A stretch of DNA of 64,000 nt, taken from positions 4,696,036 through 4,760,035 of the forward strand of contig NC_019683.1 of NCBI RefSeq assembly GCF_000316605.1, given 5' to 3'. Shown in pieces: positions 42,698 to 52,196 of the stretch. The position numbers and the translations under genes are program-made. The notes beneath the pieces were generated by a model. It did not search any database. It saw nothing but the letters and a program-made list of their open reading frames with translations, and was not told the origin of the DNA. The DNA comes from [Leptolyngbya] sp. PCC 7376 (GTDB taxonomy: Bacteria; Cyanobacteriota; Cyanobacteriia; Cyanobacteriales; MRBY01). Every line of letters begins with the position of its first letter. Within the stretch, counting starts at the first letter, position 1.

Positions 42698-44866
42698 TTA
42701 ATTGGTGGGGATAACCTCTAGTTCTTCCCCAACACTCACTTCCCGTTTGAGCTGGGCATAAGCGCGGTTGTAATCGGTAATGGCTTGTTCAAGGTTATTG
42801 CGAGCCGTGGTTAACTCTGTCTGAGCCGAAATAACATCGGTTTGAGTACCGACCCCAGCTTTAAATCGCATTCTCGCTAACCGCAAACTTTCTTCTGCCA
42901 ACTCCACTGCAATAGAGGCTGTCTCAATGTTGCGATCGCTAGCAGCGAGATTGTAGTAGGCGGTTTCAACGGCAAACCTAATTTGGTCGCTTTGATTGGT
43001 AAACCGGTTCTCGGCGATCGCCTTATCAACTTCCTCTTGATCCGCACTAGCAGTGGCAGCTCCACCATCAAACAAATTCCAGCGTACCCTTGCCCCAACA
43101 GTAAAACCATCGGCAAGGTCAAGATCATCATCGTAGACATCTAGCACATCGTAATTCGCAAACACACTAATTTGTGGACGAATATTCGCGAGGGCAACTT
43201 GCTGTTGGAACCCATCAATTTCTCGCTGCAAAAGTTGTTGGCGTAATTCTTCTCGCTGTTGGAGCGCCAATAAAATACTATCTTCGAGGGACAAATCCCA
43301 ACGCCCAGCGATATCAATTTCATCAGCTGCACGAGGATCAATATTACTTTGCAGATTGAGGAGTTGTGCCAATTGCCGACGTACAGTGCTTTGGTTCGCA
43401 TAAGCACGCGTTAATCGCTGTTGAGCATTAGCCACTTCCACTTGGGCTCGCAACACATCAAACTTTGTACCGAGTCCAGCTTGCTCCAACAATTCTGCAT
43501 CTCGCAAACTCTGAGAGGCATCCACAACGGCGCTTTCCTCAATGGCAGTTTGGGCATCGGCACTCTGCAAGTCGTAATAGGTGGTAGCCGCCGCTAACCG
43601 CGTTTCTTTAGTGATTCGATCAATATCTAATTCTGTAATTTTGAGTTGGGTTGAAGCGGCGTCAATTTGCCCAGAGCGTCGCCCGCCAGTGTAAATGTCG
43701 TAGTTTAGTTCAAGGCGACTGGTGAGGGAGGTAATAAAGTCAGATTCGTCGTTCCCAAATTGTTCTGCTTGTAACTCAGCACTAGCTGTTTCAGCATTCG
43801 TAAAATCGGTTTGACTCGTAAGGGTCGGATATTCAGCGGCGATCGCCTCCCGGAGTTGGAATTTCGAGCGCTCATAATTTAACTGCGCCTCACGAAGATC
43901 TTGGTTAGCATCGAGAGCTTGATCAATCACTTCGGTCAAAGTGAGGTCAACAATATTGCTCGCCTGAACATCTTCAATATCGATGGGAGGAAGGAGAAGC
44001 TCATCACGCACTGGGTCGAGGAGCATTTGTAGCTCTTCATTTATCCGCAACTCTTCCGGAATTTCACTAACGCGGGGCAATCTACGGGAATTCTCAGAGC
44101 TCGCAGTCGAAGGTACTTCAATAACTTCGGGAGCAATTTCTGCTTCAATATTTTCGCTGGGTAAGTCAGCGGTGGCTTCTATCTCTTCCTCTTCTGCTGG
44201 GGCGATCGCCGACTCTTCAACTACTTCCGTCGTCTCAACTACTTCCGTCGTCTCAACTACTTCTGTCGTCGCAGACTCATCAACAGCTGTTTCAGTGGGG
44301 AGAGGGGATGTAGACTCCGTTTCTTCGGTAATAGTCACAGCCTCATCAATAACCTCGTCTGTTGAGGTAACGGTGGGGCTGTCAATAACTTCTGGCTCTG
44401 TAGCCGATTCTTCTATCTCTGTGGCCGATTCCTCGACTTCCTCCACTGGCGTTTCAGTGGGCAAAGTCGGCACCGTATCTCGTTGTTCAGGTGTCTGAGC
44501 AATAAATGTCACTTCGGTGTCAGGCTGAGGTTGCTCAAAAACAACTGTTTCCGGGGTAACAACAGCCGTGCCAGAAATTTTCGGTGGGGCGATCGCCGTG
44601 GTGGAGAGAGAGCCGAGATGCATATAAGCTTTCCGGCGGGCAGGTGCTGCGGGTGTGACCGTTACAACTTCAGGAGCAGTTTCGATCGTTTTCGAAATTA
44701 ACGTACCTCGATGGGGAATCATGCTCATCGGCAGTTCGAGCTGAGACTGTTCCAGAGAAACTGAGGCTGGAGCTACAGGAAATTCTTCGGCGATCGCCAA
44801 ACCTCCTGAGCCAAAAATTACAACGCTGCTAGTACTGATTGTGAGGAGTTGGCGGTAGGCAAGCAT
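42698..44866 (-). CDS. TolC-family outer-membrane efflux protein with long acidic leader
   Basis: The 722-residue precursor has a signal peptide (MLAYRQLLTISTSSVVIFGSG, ending near AIAEE), a low-complexity region rich in E, T, V, S and P (about residues 25-290), and two TolC repeats (about 310-715). The latter contain LTLTEVIDQALDANQDLREA, SAAATTYYDLQS-type helices, LRAQVEVANAQQRLTRAYAN and RFKAGVGTQTDVISAQTELT. It should form a trimeric channel for efflux or type I secretion. The leader is about 250 residues longer than usual and includes three tandem ETTEVV units. The RND pair at 29.9-34.4 kb is a possible but unlinked partner. Confidence 0.9.
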   Translation of the reverse strand: MLAYRQLLTISTSSVVIFGSGGLAIAEEFPVAPASVSLEQSQLELPMSMIPHRGTLISKTIETAPEVVTVTPAAPARRKAYMHLGSLSTTAIAPPKISGTAVVTPETVVFEQPQPDTEVTFIAQTPEQRDTVPTLPTETPVEEVEESATEIEESATEPEVIDSPTVTSTDEVIDEAVTITEETESTSPLPTETAVDESATTEVVETTEVVETTEVVEESAIAPAEEEEIEATADLPSENIEAEIAPEVIEVPSTASSENSRRLPRVSEIPEELRINEELQMLLDPVRDELLLPPIDIEDVQASNIVDLTLTEVIDQALDANQDLREAQLNYERSKFQLREAIAAEYPTLTSQTDFTNAETASAELQAEQFGNDESDFITSLTSRLELNYDIYTGGRRSGQIDAASTQLKITELDIDRITKETRLAAATTYYDLQSADAQTAIEESAVVDASQSLRDAELLEQAGLGTKFDVLRAQVEVANAQQRLTRAYANQSTVRRQLAQLLNLQSNIDPRAADEIDIAGRWDLSLEDSILLALQQREELRQQLLQREIDGFQQQVALANIRPQISVFANYDVLDVYDDDLDLADGFTVGARVRWNLFDGGAATASADQEEVDKAIAENRFTNQSDQIRFAVETAYYNLAASDRNIETASIAVELAEESLRLARMRFKAGVGTQTDVISAQTELTTARNNLEQAITDYNRAYAQLKREVSVGEELEVIPTN
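44218..44271 (-). repeat. Three tandem 18-base repeats in the TolC-family gene
   Basis: The unit CAACTACTTCCGTCGTCT occurs at 44218-44235 and 44236-44253 without change and at 44254-44271 with two substitutions. It encodes ETTEVV three times in the acidic leader. Copy number changes would keep the frame. Confidence 0.9.
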
Positions 44867-45148
44867 TAATTTCTTTGGGGGATCAGGAGCTGAAGATCAA
44901 GCGATTCCGTAACATTGCACAGGCTCAATGCAGGCAAAAAAGGAAACTAATGTCATAGTTTAAGCCAAAAAAACTCAAAACGACTATCGACATCAAATAT
45001 CACTAAGTTACAGAACATTAACTGAAGTGTAACGAGATTTTTGGTAAAACAGCTTAAGATTTCTGGCATTTTTTTTAAGATTGCCCAAAGTTAATGGAAC
45101 ATTCCAGCGCGAATTCACACAAAACTCACAATCCAGAATCATTGCTAA

Positions 45149-48100
45149 TTACAATTCAATGCCGAGAACCTGCGTATAAGCACCACGCGCTTGGGTGACA
45201 CCAATTGTTCTCTGAGAGGCCTCAATCATCGGACGACGCAAACTAACAACTAAAAATTGCGCCCCTTCCGCTTGTAGTTTCACCATTTTTGAGAGGCGTT
45301 CAACGTTCGCACCGTCGAGGAACATATCTACCTCATCAAAGGCATAGAAAGGAGATGGGCGGTACTTTTGTAGCGAAAAAATAAAAGACAAAGCCGTCAA
45401 GGATTTTTCTCCACCAGACATCGAGCTCAAACGCTGTACAGGTTTACCCTTCGGGTGCGCCACCAAATTCAAACCGCCAGCAAACGGATCTTCGGCATTA
45501 TCCAGTTGGAGATAGCCGTCACCATCGGATAATGTTGCAAAAATCGCTTTAAAGTTTTCATTGACTGCATCGAACGATTTTTTAAACTCCTGAAAACGGC
45601 GCGTTGTAAATCGTTCAATTCTCGCCAACACTTCCATCCGCTCTTCTTGAAGCGTATCCAGTTTTTGGGATAGCTCTTCTAAACGCTCTTGGGTTTTCTC
45701 ATATTCTTTGAGCGCCAGCATATTTACTGGTTCCAACTCTTCAATTTTCTTTTGAGTACGACGAATGGTGCGTTGAAGCTTTTCGACTTGCTCAGTAATT
45801 GCGGTGAGAGCTTGCTTAAGGTCATCAGGAATTTCATCAAGCTGTAAAAATGACTCGTCTAAATCCTCAGGGAGTTCTGCTTCATGGTCTTGAATTTGCT
45901 GCTGAAGATGTTGGAGAGATTCTGTACGTTCTGTCTGGGTTTCTTTGAGTTTTTCGAGTTTCCAGTTGGCCTCCTGTTGGGATTTTTGCAGTTGCTTAAG
46001 AGAAACTTCCTTCGCATCTCGTTGTTTCTTCGCATCACCCATTTGTTCAGATAATTCTGTCAACAACGTCTCCGTCGATTTAATCTCAGCAGTCACCTGA
46101 TCGAGTTGGGTTTGAATGACTTCAATTTGCCCAGTGAATTCTTCGAGCTGTTCACTAACTTCCTTCAGACGAGTTTCATCGGTATTGAGTTTGTCGGTCA
46201 GGCGCGTAATTTGAGAGGTTAAATCGGTGATTTTTTGATTGGTTTCAGCGAGAGCCTGAATACGATTTTGCAGATCAACTTCTTGGGTTTTGATGGTCTT
46301 TTGGATGGTCTGCCATTCACTATGGGTTCCCGATTCTTCAAGCTGAGAGAGTTGCTCTTGCAAGGTTGTTAATTGTGCTTCGAGTTCGGGCAAGTTGGCA
46401 TCAAGTTCTTGGAGGCGATTGCCCTCTTTTTGTAACTCTGCGCGATTAAGTTCAAGGGACTTTTGTAATTGTTGTGCAATAGGTCTGAGGCGATTTAATT
46501 CCCGTTCGATTTGTTCTACCCGTAATCTCTGCTCCCGTTCTTTTTGGCGAGCTTCATTTAGCTGACTGGATAATTCCTTAACGCGATCTTCTTTGTCGAG
46601 GAGGGTATTTTCGGTGTAGCGCAGCAAATCATTAATCTCTTCGAGGCGATCGCGCAGAGCTGTGATTTCAGCGGATTCTCCTATCGCCATGCTGCCAAAA
46701 TGCAATGTTGAGCGCTTCGAGACGCTACCGCCCGTCATTGCGCCAGAGGTTTCGAGCAGTTCACCATCGAGGGTAACAATGCGGGTTTTGCCCATAAAAC
46801 TACGAGCTTGATTAAGACTTTGGAAGACGGCGGTGCTGCCAAACACATACCGAAAAACGTCTTCATATCGCGGGTCACACTGAATCAAATTCACTGCAAA
46901 ATCAACAAATCCCTGGGCATAACGAGGAATACTATTGGTTTGGAGTTTGGGGGCGCGAACTTTATTTAAAGGCAAAAATGTGGCTCGTCCAGCCCGTTGA
47001 TTTTTAAGGAGATTAATACCTGCTGATGCAGTGAGGTCATCTTCCACAATCACAAAGCCGAGGCGACCACCCGCCGCAATTTCGAGGGCAAGTTGATAAT
47101 TTTTCTCCACCTGACCGAGCTGCGCAACCAAACCATGCACACCGGGCAATTTTGCATTCAAAATCGCTTTGGTCGCGTAAGTTCCTTGAGCTTCCTGTTG
47201 TGCTTGGGAACGGGCTTCGAGCTTATCGAGTTGCCGTTGTTTATCGCGTAATTCCCGCTGGAGGCGATCGCCCGTTTCTTTTTCAAGTCGTAGATTCTCT
47301 TCAGAATTGGCAAACTTTTGCGCGAGAGTTTGAATATCTGTTTGAGTTTGAGCAAGTTGCGCTTGATATTGTTCGAGGTCAGTTTCCTTTTGAGCAATCT
47401 CGATATTCGTTTCGGCAAGCTGTTTCCCTTGCTCAGCAATCTTTTGGTCAAGCTGATTCGTCCGTTCGCGCAATTGAGCTTGTTCCGTCCGTTGCGGCGT
47501 TAGAGTCCGTTGCAAATCCTGCACCTGCCGCGATAATCCAGCTTGCTCCTGCACCCAAGCTTCGGAGGAACTTGCCAATTCATCCGCCTGTTCACGACTT
47601 TGCTCAACCGTTTCTAAAGCTTTTTGACGGTCTGCCTCAAGTTTAGGAAGCGCCTCTTCCTGCAAAGTCAACTTCTCTTCTTCTAACCGCAACAAGGTCT
47701 GTTGATTCGATTGAATTTCCTCTAAAAGCTGCGTCTGAATGGACTGCGATCGCCCCTGTTGCGTTTTGAGTTCACCTTGCCGTTGTTCCCACTGACTACG
47801 CTTTGCTTTTTGGGTTGCCAATTTCGACGCAACAGAAAGCTGCTCATCTTCGCCGAGAGCTTTCACCTTGGCATTAAGGGTTTCTAATTCTTTATTAGTC
47901 TCAAAAATTTCCGTATCGAGATTATTAATCCGTTGATTTAATTCTGCCCGTTCCCTTGCACCAGACGCGATATCTGATTGTAATTTTTGCTCTTGTAATT
48001 GCAGCGATCGCCAGACCAATAAAACTTCCTGTTGCTGTTGCCGCGCGAGGTCAATTTTTAAACGCTGATACTTTTCTGCCTTAACCCGATCATCTGCCAG

Positions 48101-48778
48101 CTTTTCAAGAGTGCGTTCCAACTCTGTGCGAATAATATTGCACTTATCTTCCCGCTCTTTTACTTCTCCTAGCGTCGAACGCGTTTGATTGATTTTCCGG
48201 TCGAATTCCGCGACACCTGCCAGCTCATCAATAATTTCCCGTCGCTCCCGCGAGTTCATCGTGATAATGCGCGTCACATCACCCTGAAGCACCACGTTAT
48301 AACCTTCGGGATAGATGCGGAGGCGATTTAGCTGTTCATGGAGTTGTGTCGCCGTACAAACTTCGCCATTAATCAAGTAGATCGAAGAATAGCTACCACT
48401 TTTCGTGACCCGTAGCTTCCGCGTCACTGTCCAATCAGTACTCCGAAACTGACTAAGCAGTTCCTTTAATTCCGATTCATCTTTTTCTTCTGTGTCGTAC
48501 TGCTGCGCTAAATCCTCAAGATCAAACGTCACCGAAACAGTAGTTTCTGAGGCTCCTTTTCCAGAGGCTTGCTTGTTGTTAATCAGATCGGGGAGACGTT
48601 CTGCGCGCATTCCCCGCGAACTCGCTAAACCCAAACAAAATAAAATGCCATCAAGAATATTAGACTTACCCGATCCATTCGGCCCTGAAACAACGGTAAA
48701 ACCCGGTAACAGAGGAACTGCAACCGTACCACCAAAGGATTTGAAGTGGGTTAGCTCAATTTGCTTGATATGCACCAT
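45149..48778 (-). CDS. smc: Chromosome segregation protein SMC
   Basis: The 1209-residue protein has the SMC layout: N-terminal ATPase half with the P-loop VVSGPNGSGKSNILDGILFC (about 31-50), a coiled coil (about 170-500), a hinge (about 535-690, YATKAILNAKLPGVHGLVAQ), a returning coiled coil (about 700-1020), and a C-terminal half with the signature LSSMSGGEKSLTALSFIFSL and Walker B FYAFDEVDMFLDGANVERL. It organises and segregates the chromosome, normally with ScpA and ScpB, which are not in the window. It is a single gene with no close same-strand partner. The ATG at 48778 begins directly with VHIKQIELTHFKSFGG. Confidence 0.97.
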   Translation of the reverse strand: MVHIKQIELTHFKSFGGTVAVPLLPGFTVVSGPNGSGKSNILDGILFCLGLASSRGMRAERLPDLINNKQASGKGASETTVSVTFDLEDLAQQYDTEEKDESELKELLSQFRSTDWTVTRKLRVTKSGSYSSIYLINGEVCTATQLHEQLNRLRIYPEGYNVVLQGDVTRIITMNSRERREIIDELAGVAEFDRKINQTRSTLGEVKEREDKCNIIRTELERTLEKLADDRVKAEKYQRLKIDLARQQQQEVLLVWRSLQLQEQKLQSDIASGARERAELNQRINNLDTEIFETNKELETLNAKVKALGEDEQLSVASKLATQKAKRSQWEQRQGELKTQQGRSQSIQTQLLEEIQSNQQTLLRLEEEKLTLQEEALPKLEADRQKALETVEQSREQADELASSSEAWVQEQAGLSRQVQDLQRTLTPQRTEQAQLRERTNQLDQKIAEQGKQLAETNIEIAQKETDLEQYQAQLAQTQTDIQTLAQKFANSEENLRLEKETGDRLQRELRDKQRQLDKLEARSQAQQEAQGTYATKAILNAKLPGVHGLVAQLGQVEKNYQLALEIAAGGRLGFVIVEDDLTASAGINLLKNQRAGRATFLPLNKVRAPKLQTNSIPRYAQGFVDFAVNLIQCDPRYEDVFRYVFGSTAVFQSLNQARSFMGKTRIVTLDGELLETSGAMTGGSVSKRSTLHFGSMAIGESAEITALRDRLEEINDLLRYTENTLLDKEDRVKELSSQLNEARQKEREQRLRVEQIERELNRLRPIAQQLQKSLELNRAELQKEGNRLQELDANLPELEAQLTTLQEQLSQLEESGTHSEWQTIQKTIKTQEVDLQNRIQALAETNQKITDLTSQITRLTDKLNTDETRLKEVSEQLEEFTGQIEVIQTQLDQVTAEIKSTETLLTELSEQMGDAKKQRDAKEVSLKQLQKSQQEANWKLEKLKETQTERTESLQHLQQQIQDHEAELPEDLDESFLQLDEIPDDLKQALTAITEQVEKLQRTIRRTQKKIEELEPVNMLALKEYEKTQERLEELSQKLDTLQEERMEVLARIERFTTRRFQEFKKSFDAVNENFKAIFATLSDGDGYLQLDNAEDPFAGGLNLVAHPKGKPVQRLSSMSGGEKSLTALSFIFSLQKYRPSPFYAFDEVDMFLDGANVERLSKMVKLQAEGAQFLVVSLRRPMIEASQRTIGVTQARGAYTQVLGIEL

Positions 48779-48921
48779 AGGCGCAGAGAAACCAAATCTA
48801 AAACGGGGTGAGTAAGAATTTTAGCGTTATACCGCCAACATGGAACGGATGCTCTGGTGGATATTACAAGAATCATTCCTGGGAAAGAAATCTTGAATAT
48901 CGAACGTTTTTATTATGTGCA

Positions 48922-50613
48922 TTACCACTTCTCAAGTTCTCTAGTTAGTGCATTGGTAAATTCTTCGAAAGTTTCAACAGTGATTGCATTAGCTAACATT
49001 CCCGACATTTCATCGATCTGCAACTTTTCTAATTGAGCTTCATAGAAACCAACAGGCTTATCGAAACGATTATGAAAAATTTCGCTGAGTATAACTTTCA
49101 AGTAATTCTGCTGTTTGAATTTATATTCTTTGGCTTCTTTTTCTTGGTGGCTAATTAATTCTAAAAGTTGCTGGAGCGATCGCGCCAAAACGCCTAACTC
49201 ATCAGGGCGATCGCCAAATTCATCAAAGGCATCAGGATTGTAATTTTGGTTTTCGATCACGGCGATGAGGGAGGCAGTGAGCGTGTAGAGTTCTTCGAGG
49301 GATTCGGCATTGGTGCGATGGTTGCGTTCGAGAGAATCCATCACTTGGTTATAGCGGGTAGCGATATGTCCGACTTCAGTAAAGGGTTCAACGGGAACAC
49401 GAAGAGTTAAATCTTGGGTATTCGCCTGGTGATCCATTACTTGAAAGAGATCGTAGGCATCAGTTTTCGCGCCATGTTCAGAAATATTGAGACCAATATT
49501 TTCTTCTTCTGGCAAGACCCGCAGCGATCGCCACCGATTGAGAACAACCAAAATCACCCAAGTTAATCCTGCCCCCCACAGCAACGCCACACCAATACCG
49601 AGCAATTGAATCAAAATTTGCTCATAGCGATTATCGATATTGCCAAATAATCCGACGCATAAAGTTCCCCACATTCCTGCACCACCATGGACGGCGATCG
49701 CATCCACCGCATCATCAATTTTTTGACGTCGTAATAATACCGAAACCCCTTTTGCCACAGCTGCTGCTGTAATGCCAATGATTACTGCGAGAGGATTTGA
49801 GACGACATTACAACAGGCAGTAATCGCCACAAGTCCCGCGAGAGACCCATTAATTAAATCTTCCACCTCGACTCGCTGCGTCTGAATTTGACTGAGGATC
49901 ATCGCCGCAACCATCCCCGCCACGCCTGCGAGAATCGTGTTGACAATAATATTTGGAACTTCTTCATTAAGAGCGAAAGTACTGCCGCCATTAAAGCCAA
50001 TCCAGCCCACCCAGAGCAGTAATGTCCCGAGTACTGCAAAGGGCAAATTAGAGCCTTGGATTTTCTGTTCGCCATCCTCTGTAAATTTGCCTCGCCTTGC
50101 CCCCACCACAATCAAGGCAGCCAGACTAATCCATGCACCCATGCCATGCACCACAGTGCTTCCTGCAAAATCCAGGAACCCCAGCTCGTATAACCAACCA
50201 CCTTCATTCCACGCCCAATGACCATACAGCGGATAAATTAAACCCGAAACCAGCACGACAATCAACATATACGCACTAAATTTCAGACGCTCGGCGATCG
50301 CCCCCGAAATAATTGTCGTAGCAGTGCCACAAAACATCGCTTGGTAGAGAAAAAATGTTGCGGTCTCAGGATTGGTGGTGGCATTAAAAAAAAAGTCTGT
50401 TGAACCAATGGCACCGACGCGGGATAAGCCGAACATAACCCCATAGCCCATTAGCCAAAATAGACTGACCGACACCCCAAAATCAGAGAGGTTTTTTACC
50501 GCGACATTAATGCTATTTTTTGAGCGAGTTAGGCCAGATTCTAGGCACATAAATCCCGCCTGCATTAGCAACACCAACCCAGAACAAATTAACAGCCACA
50601 ACTGGTCAATCAT
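48922..50613 (-). CDS. Ammonium transporter with C-terminal HAMP-like/coiled-coil extension
   Basis: The first 390 or so residues form an Amt/Rh channel: LVLLMQAGFMCLESGLTRSK, FLYQAMFCGTATTIISGAIA with the Phe gate, STVVHGMGAWISL and AIAVHGGAGMWGTL with the twin histidines. The last 170 residues are not part of Amt. They include LRVPVEPFTEVGHIATRYNQ and DEFGDRPDELGVLARSLQQL, which look like HAMP-type helices, followed by a coiled coil (SHQEKEAKEYKFKQQNYL) and an acidic helical end. This suggests a transporter joined to a signalling module or a sensor-type Amt. No kinase, cyclase or GlnK is attached or adjacent. The length of 563 compares with about 400-450 for ordinary Amt. Confidence 0.88.
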   Translation of the reverse strand: MIDQLWLLICSGLVLLMQAGFMCLESGLTRSKNSINVAVKNLSDFGVSVSLFWLMGYGVMFGLSRVGAIGSTDFFFNATTNPETATFFLYQAMFCGTATTIISGAIAERLKFSAYMLIVVLVSGLIYPLYGHWAWNEGGWLYELGFLDFAGSTVVHGMGAWISLAALIVVGARRGKFTEDGEQKIQGSNLPFAVLGTLLLWVGWIGFNGGSTFALNEEVPNIIVNTILAGVAGMVAAMILSQIQTQRVEVEDLINGSLAGLVAITACCNVVSNPLAVIIGITAAAVAKGVSVLLRRQKIDDAVDAIAVHGGAGMWGTLCVGLFGNIDNRYEQILIQLLGIGVALLWGAGLTWVILVVLNRWRSLRVLPEEENIGLNISEHGAKTDAYDLFQVMDHQANTQDLTLRVPVEPFTEVGHIATRYNQVMDSLERNHRTNAESLEELYTLTASLIAVIENQNYNPDAFDEFGDRPDELGVLARSLQQLLELISHQEKEAKEYKFKQQNYLKVILSEIFHNRFDKPVGFYEAQLEKLQIDEMSGMLANAITVETFEEFTNALTRELEKW

Positions 50614-50666
50614 TTATCTTTAAAATCCTTGTTTTCCAAACATTAAGTATGAGTTTTGTGCGCGAA

Positions 50667-51734
50667 TTATTTTGCTCGGTGAAGCTGATAAAAACGAGCA
50701 AATTTCGGGATATCTTCCTCATGACCCAGAACAGTCAAGAGATCACCAGAATTCAACATTAAAGTTGGACTCGGATGAGTAAAAAATTCTCCTTGAAACC
50801 GTTTTAAGGCCACCACAATAAAAGCCCCTTTACCCCGAATTTCCAGTTCTCGCACCGTTTTGCCCACCAGAGAAGATTGGGGGGCGATCGCCAACTCAAT
50901 CATTTGCACCTGAATTTGTTGAAGCAGATCATTTAAATGTTCCTGTTCTGTAGGCTGAGTGAAAAAATCTGTCGCTGGTGGTGTCGTGATTAAATTCGCA
51001 ATCCTTGCCCCACTCACACTCGCTGGCAAAATGACATGATCAGCCCCTGCCAACCGTAATTTTTTCTCTGTACTCGGCACTTCTCCTCGCGCCAAAATCA
51101 TTAAATCGGCATTCAGCTCCCGCGCCGTCAAAGCAATAAAAACATTACTCGCATCACTCTCTAAAACCGTCGCCAAAGCCTTCGCTTTCTCGATACCCGA
51201 CTCATGCAAAATTCGTTCATCTGCCGGATCACCTTCTTGAGTTAAATAGCCTCGTTGTTCGGCGATCGCCATCTGCTCTGGATCAATCCCAATCACAACA
51301 AATTGCTGTTCTGTATCCTCTAGCTTTTGCGCCAAAATCTGTCCGATATATCCAAACCCACAAATCAACACATGATTTTCTAAATTAGAAATATTTTGCC
51401 GCTGCCGTTCCGCCTCAAAAGCGCGATTAATTTCACCCTCCGTCACCATCTGAACAAATCCTCCCACCCCATAAATAGCCGCTGATGTCCCCGCCAAAAT
51501 CACAAAAATTGTAAACAGTTTTTCGGGTGTTGTTTCTAAAGGTTTCACTTCCCCATAGCCGACCCCAAAAATCGTAATCACCACCATGTAAAACGATTCG
51601 AGGATCGTCCAGCCGAACACCATATAGCCCAGCACAGCAAAAATAATCGTCGCCACAAAAAAAAACGACCCAGTCGCAATTTTCTGAAACGGTTTTTGCA
51701 TAAACAGATTGGCAGTACGGGAACGGCTCATCAA
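50667..51734 (-). CDS. Two-span potassium channel with RCK (TrkA-N/TrkA-C) domains
   Basis: The 355-residue protein has two membrane spans (about 20-42 and 75-97) around a pore loop with filter GVGYGE, then a Rossmann RCK domain (about 113-235; NHVLICGFGYIGQILAQKLE, VVIGIDPEQMAIAEQRGYLT) and a TrkA-C domain (about 265-350). The arrangement is like MthK channels, where the RCK ring gates the pore. The filter keeps GYG but has G where most channels have T, and E after it in place of D. It lies 53 bases downstream of the Amt gene's start region, but the two are probably separate units. Confidence 0.9.
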   Translation of the reverse strand: MMSRSRTANLFMQKPFQKIATGSFFFVATIIFAVLGYMVFGWTILESFYMVVITIFGVGYGEVKPLETTPEKLFTIFVILAGTSAAIYGVGGFVQMVTEGEINRAFEAERQRQNISNLENHVLICGFGYIGQILAQKLEDTEQQFVVIGIDPEQMAIAEQRGYLTQEGDPADERILHESGIEKAKALATVLESDASNVFIALTARELNADLMILARGEVPSTEKKLRLAGADHVILPASVSGARIANLITTPPATDFFTQPTEQEHLNDLLQQIQVQMIELAIAPQSSLVGKTVRELEIRGKGAFIVVALKRFQGEFFTHPSPTLMLNSGDLLTVLGHEEDIPKFARFYQLHRAK

Positions 51735-51843
51735 CGCAATTGTAAAAACAGCCTTTGATTATGAAGGCTTCTGCTGCCGAAACTTGTATCTAATCTTGCA
51801 ACTTCGTATTTTGTATTGCCAGAGCAAAATGCGAGAGAACAAC

Positions 51844-52062
51844 CTATCGCTCCGAGGAAGGTTGCGAAACTTTTAAAGGCTTTTTTGCCGCTGGATTTTC
51901 TGTTTGAGATGGCTCTTTAAACTGCTCCACACTCAAGGGTTGAGACGACCAATATTCATGCTCTAAATCTGCCTGACTCAATATTTTTTTGAACGCAACA
52001 TCCTCCGACACCACCACAAGGGAACGCTCTATCGACTCCGCAAAGGTTTCATCTTTTGACAT
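51844..52062 (-). CDS. Small acidic hypothetical protein whose start abuts an IS
   Basis: This 72-codon frame encodes an acidic, soluble protein (MSKDETFAESIERSLVVVSE) with a lysine/proline-rich end. I recognise no family. Its ATG ends at 52062 and the terminal repeat of an insertion sequence begins at 52063, so any promoter must lie in the IS or the gene's original 5' end has been cut away. It is 109 bases before the potassium-channel gene on the same strand. Confidence 0.45.
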   Translation of the reverse strand: MSKDETFAESIERSLVVVSEDVAFKKILSQADLEHEYWSSQPLSVEQFKEPSQTENPAAKKPLKVSQPSSER

Positions 52063-52196
52063 TTGACCTCTTGCAAAAGGTTATGGCAATTCAAAATTGT
52101 AAAGACCAGCAATGAGATTAAGTCTTAATCCCCATCTCCGACGGCGGTTACGATATCGACTGGATAATATACGAAATCTTTTGAGCATTCTGAATA

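Noticed and set aside
43983-44498. A 171-codon plus-strand frame opposite the TolC-family leader
   Set aside because: It is a serine-rich shadow produced by the low-complexity coding sequence on the minus strand.
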